A DNA stretch of 8,521 nucleotides. Origin: Bordetella parapertussis. GTDB taxonomy: Bacteria > Pseudomonadota > Gammaproteobacteria > Burkholderiales > Burkholderiaceae_B. A program made the translations under genes and the position numbers. Positions within the stretch are counted from its first letter, which is position 1. Each line of letters opens with the position of its first letter. The stretch lies in assembly GCA_943331855.1 (NCBI GenBank), contig CALQNE010000149.1:1-8521 (forward strand), read 5' to 3'. Below the pieces are notes generated by a model. The model was not told where the DNA came from and did not search any database. It was given only the letters and a program-made list of their open reading frames with translations. Positions 6,587 to 8,521 of this stretch are shown here, piece after piece.

Positions 6587-7360
6587 GTGGATTTAAAACT
6601 TAAAGCAAAGCGCGCGCTTGTGACCGGTGCTTCTAAAGGTATCGGTAAGTCATGCGCGATGGTGTTAGCGCAAGAAGGTTGTGAGCTGCTCTTGGTTTCG
6701 CGTGATGGTGCGGCCTTAAAAGAACTGGCTGATGAGATCAAAGCGGCAACCGGCGTTAAAGTGAGTTACTTGTCGGCAGATCTGAGCGCAAAGGGTTCAG
6801 CCAAAACAGTCAGCGACTGGGCGGGCGAGATTGATGTCTTGGTCAACAACGCAGGCGCCATCCCTGGGGGTGACTTGCTGACGGTTGATGAGGATACTTG
6901 GCGCACGGCTTGGGATCTTAAAGTATTTGGTTATATCAATCTCTGTCGCGAGATTTACCGCAAAATGAAGGCGCGTCACGAGGGCGTGATTGTCAATATT
7001 CTTGGTGCAGCAGGCGAACGTCTCACTTCCTCATATATCGCTGGGTCAACAGCAAACGCAGGTTTGATGGCCTTTACCCGTGCGCTCGGTGGCAGCTCAC
7101 ACAAAGATGGTATCCGGGTCGTCGGTGTCAGCCCCGGACCGGTCGCGACCGAACGTCTAACCAAGCTTTATAAGCAACGTGCACTTGCGACCTATGGCGA
7201 TGAGAAGCGCTGGACTGACATGGTGTCAGGGATGGCTTTTGGTCGGCCAGCCGAGCCTGAAGAGATTGCCTACACTGTTGCCTTTGTTGCTTCAGAACGT
7301 TCGTCTTACACCACCGGTATCTATATCACCATTGATGGCGGCTTGGCCGCAGCAAATTAA
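6587..7360 (+). CDS. Atypical short-chain dehydrogenase/reductase (SDR) family protein
   Basis: This 257-residue protein has the SDR Rossmann layout: the cofactor motif TGASKGIG (13-20), the adenine-pocket Asp65 (SADLS), NNAG (87-90), the PGPVATE segment (183-189), and the C-terminal TIDGG (248-252). Length is normal for classical SDRs, which interconvert alcohols and ketones with NAD(P)H. The catalytic tetrad, however, is mostly missing. Tyr150 is present (SSYIAGS), but the Lys four residues later is Ser154, the Ser of the usual NISS motif is Gly140 (NILGAAG), and the Asn of the central helix appears to be Lys112 (DLKVFG). The enzyme may use other residues, catalyse a different reaction, or be a binding protein. 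Translation starts at GTG 6587 behind a strong AGGAG. A 72-base AT-rich gap separates it from the NTF2-like gene, and 31 bases separate it from the CMD-like gene, so it is probably in the same operon. Family assignment is firm; the reaction is open. Confidence 0.9.
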   Translation: MDLKLKAKRALVTGASKGIGKSCAMVLAQEGCELLLVSRDGAALKELADEIKAATGVKVSYLSADLSAKGSAKTVSDWAGEIDVLVNNAGAIPGGDLLTVDEDTWRTAWDLKVFGYINLCREIYRKMKARHEGVIVNILGAAGERLTSSYIAGSTANAGLMAFTRALGGSSHKDGIRVVGVSPGPVATERLTKLYKQRALATYGDEKRWTDMVSGMAFGRPAEPEEIAYTVAFVASERSSYTTGIYITIDGGLAAAN

Positions 7361-7377
7361 TTTTTAATTCAACCCAT

Positions 7378-7385
7378 AAAGGAAG
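7378..7385 (+). promoter_or_regulatory. Ribosome binding site of the CMD-like gene
   Basis: AAAGGAAG lies just upstream of the ATG at 7392, with six bases between. It supports this start. Confidence 0.6.
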
Positions 7386-7391
7386 ACAAGC

Positions 7392-7844
7392 ATGAAGAAT
7401 GACGATCTCTATCAAAAAGGTATGGAAATTCGTCGCACGCTACACGGCGAGGCGAGCTTTAAAAAATCAAACACCGTTACGTATGGTGATCCGTTGATGA
7501 CAAATTTCATCAAGGTGGCAACGACTTCGGTATTTGGCGCGCTCTGGGCGCGGCCTGGCCTTGATTTAAAAACAAGGGCACTGGTTGTCATGATCTCGGA
7601 TGCCTGCACAGGGCAAGAGGCTGAGCTGCACATTCACATGATCTTCGCGTTGAAGCAAGGCTGGACACAAGAAGAGATTAGCGAAGTTCTGTTGCAATTG
7701 ATGGGTTATATCGGCGCGCCTAAAATTCGCGAAGCCATGTTGATCGCGGTTAAGGTGTTTGCTGAGTACGAGGCAAGCTTAAAGTCGGCCAAGAAGGCTA
7801 GCAAGAAATCGGCTAAGAAGCCAACAAAAAAATCGACTAAGTAA
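7392..7844 (+). CDS. Carboxymuconolactone decarboxylase (CMD) family protein with lysine-rich C-terminal tail
   Basis: Residues about 35-125 match the CMD/AhpD-like helical domain: LDLKTRALVVMISDACTG (57-74), then ELHIHMIFALKQGWTQEEISEVL (78-100) with the Glu/His pattern of gamma-carboxymuconolactone decarboxylase (PcaC), and a YIGAP turn (106-110). The AhpD peroxidase CxxC is absent (only Cys72), so a decarboxylase-, isomerase- or lyase-like role is more likely than a peroxidase. Residues 131-150 are a low-complexity tail of Lys, Ser, Ala and Thr (KSAKKASKKSAKK and on), which a usual CMD protein of about 125-130 residues would not have. The tail resembles histone-H1-like or AlgP-type tails and could bind polyanions or simply aid solubility. 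It is the last gene of the plus-strand operon, just before a strong terminator. In the pathway it may process a lactone or a beta-keto or unsaturated acid. The reaction is not known. Confidence 0.85.
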   Translation: MKNDDLYQKGMEIRRTLHGEASFKKSNTVTYGDPLMTNFIKVATTSVFGALWARPGLDLKTRALVVMISDACTGQEAELHIHMIFALKQGWTQEEISEVLLQLMGYIGAPKIREAMLIAVKVFAEYEASLKSAKKASKKSAKKPTKKSTK

Positions 7845-7858
7845 TCGACCTGCAAGTT

Positions 7859-7905
7859 AAATCGCCGTCAAACAAAGATGAGTTTGTTTGACGGCGATTT
7901 TATTT
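7859..7905. terminator. Strong intrinsic terminator, probably bidirectional
   Basis: A perfect 18-bp inverted repeat (arms 7859-7876 and 7883-7900) encloses a 6-base loop GATGAG and is followed on the plus strand by TTTTATTT. The stem has a GC-rich core (CGCCGTC) and A/T ends. It lies 14 bases after the CMD-like stop and 16 bases before the end of the aldolase gene on the other strand. It should stop the plus-strand operon. On the minus strand the T-run after the stem is shorter, so termination of the aldolase transcript there is plausible but weaker. Confidence 0.9.
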
Positions 7906-7921
7906 CTGACAAGCTACGATC

Positions 7922-8521
7922 TTAATACCCGGTATTGCCTGTTGGTGCATTGGGTACAGCAGGTGTCCAGCCTGTTAAGCGGCCCACTTCAGCTTTAACC
8001 CAATTAGACATGGCTGCACGGTCGTTGACCAGCATGACCATCTGAAAGCCTTGATCAATATAGCGTTGTGAATACTTTGAACTACCAGTATGCATGCCGG
8101 CAACAACTTTATGTTTTTTGCATAGCTCAAGCATACGGTTGACAGTCGCCACATGTAAAGGCTCGTCGTTATCCATGACCGGAGGCAAACCTAAGGCCAG
8201 GGCTAAGTCGGTTGGGCCAATATAGGCACCATCTAAACCAGGCGTCGAAATGATCTCTTCCATCTTTTCGATACCTTCAGGCGTTTCGATCATCACGATA
8301 CAGAGCATTTCTTTGTCTGAGTGCTTTTGGTAGTCAGCACCGCTGTACATAAAGGCACGGTTCGGGCCATTGCTGCGCATGCCAGTTGGTGGGTAGCGGC
8401 ATGCGGCGACAGCGCGCTCGGCTTCTTCGCGATTGCTGACCATCGGGACGATGACGCCATAGGCGCCCGCATCCAGAACCTTCATGATCATCGAGGGCTC
8501 GTTCCAAGGCACGCGAACCAA
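7922..8521 (-). CDS. HpcH/HpaI-family class II aldolase/citrate-lyase-like protein (5' end outside window)
   Basis: The visible 199 residues are the C-terminal three quarters of an HpcH/HpaI aldolase (usual length about 250-265). The frame is open to the window edge, and the first codon (TTG, Leu in a typical LVRVPWNEP stretch) is internal, not a start. Seen in order are Arg3 (VRVPW), GAYGVIVPMVSNREEAE, the RYPPTGMRS motif (42-50), Glu79 (MIETPEG) and Asp105 (GPTDLAL). In this family Glu and Asp of these motifs bind the divalent metal and the arginine binds the keto acid. Members cleave or form 2-keto-3-hydroxy-type acids, giving pyruvate (or oxaloacetate) plus an aldehyde; 4-hydroxy-2-oxoheptanedioate and 2-keto-3-deoxy-sugar acids are typical substrates. 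It converges on the plus-strand operon across the shared terminator. It could supply the last cleavage of the same pathway, but it is not co-transcribed with the other genes here, so this link is tentative. Confidence 0.9.
   Translation of the reverse strand: MVRVPWNEPSMIMKVLDAGAYGVIVPMVSNREEAERAVAACRYPPTGMRSNGPNRAFMYSGADYQKHSDKEMLCIVMIETPEGIEKMEEIISTPGLDGAYIGPTDLALALGLPPVMDNDEPLHVATVNRMLELCKKHKVVAGMHTGSSKYSQRYIDQGFQMVMLVNDRAAMSNWVKAEVGRLTGWTPAVPNAPTGNTGY

Noticed and set aside
7826..7832. Run of seven A as a possible programmed frameshift site in the lysine tail
   Set aside because: It lies four codons from the stop and no stimulatory structure or useful alternative frame follows. Ordinary lysine codons explain it.
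8519..8521. TTG as a start codon of the aldolase
   Set aside because: It encodes the Leu of a conserved internal LVRVP stretch. The protein would lack about 50-65 N-terminal residues needed for the barrel.

Overview
The window reads as part of a proteobacterial chromosome (Beta- or Gammaproteobacteria by general protein character; a low-confidence guess). Base composition is roughly balanced, genes are tightly packed, and most start codons have ordinary Shine-Dalgarno sites. No tRNA, rRNA, CRISPR array, insertion sequence or phage gene was seen. Seven complete genes and two edge-truncated genes fill almost all of the sequence.

Layout. (1) Bases 1-543, plus strand: the C-terminal part of a DUF4143-type AAA ATPase, unrelated to what follows. 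(2) Bases 559-4094, minus strand: a three-gene catabolic-looking operon read leftwards, in the order flavin Baeyer-Villiger monooxygenase (HAPMO-like), zinc-free quinone-oxidoreductase-type MDR enzyme, and exported SGNH/GDSL hydrolase. The last two overlap by 35 bases. (3) Bases 4095-4295: a divergent control region with an operator-like inverted repeat. (4) Bases 4296-7844, plus strand: a second operon, in the order acyl-CoA ligase, NTF2/SnoaL-like protein, atypical SDR, and carboxymuconolactone-decarboxylase-like protein with a lysine-rich tail. It ends in a perfect 18-bp hairpin terminator. (5) Bases 7922-8521, minus strand: most of an HpcH/HpaI-family aldolase converging on that terminator and cut by the window edge.

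How the genes may work together (inference). The monooxygenase would insert oxygen next to a ketone to give an ester or lactone. A hydrolase would open it, the ligase would activate the resulting acid as a CoA thioester, and the SDR, MDR, NTF2-like and CMD-like proteins would carry out redox, dehydration/isomerisation or decarboxylation steps. An HpcH/HpaI aldolase typically releases pyruvate or a similar fragment at the end of such routes. The substrate cannot be told from sequence; a cyclic, aromatic or terpenoid/steroid-like ketone fits the gene set. No transcriptional regulator lies in the window.

The most unusual points are an SDR that keeps only the tyrosine of its catalytic tetrad, a CMD-like protein with a histone-H1-like lysine tail, an NTF2-like protein that seems to keep a LinA-type Asp/His pair, and a secreted hydrolase encoded in the operon of a cytosolic oxygenase. 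No wholly new kind of system was evident. The best candidate for something undescribed is the divergent two-operon degradation cluster as a unit.
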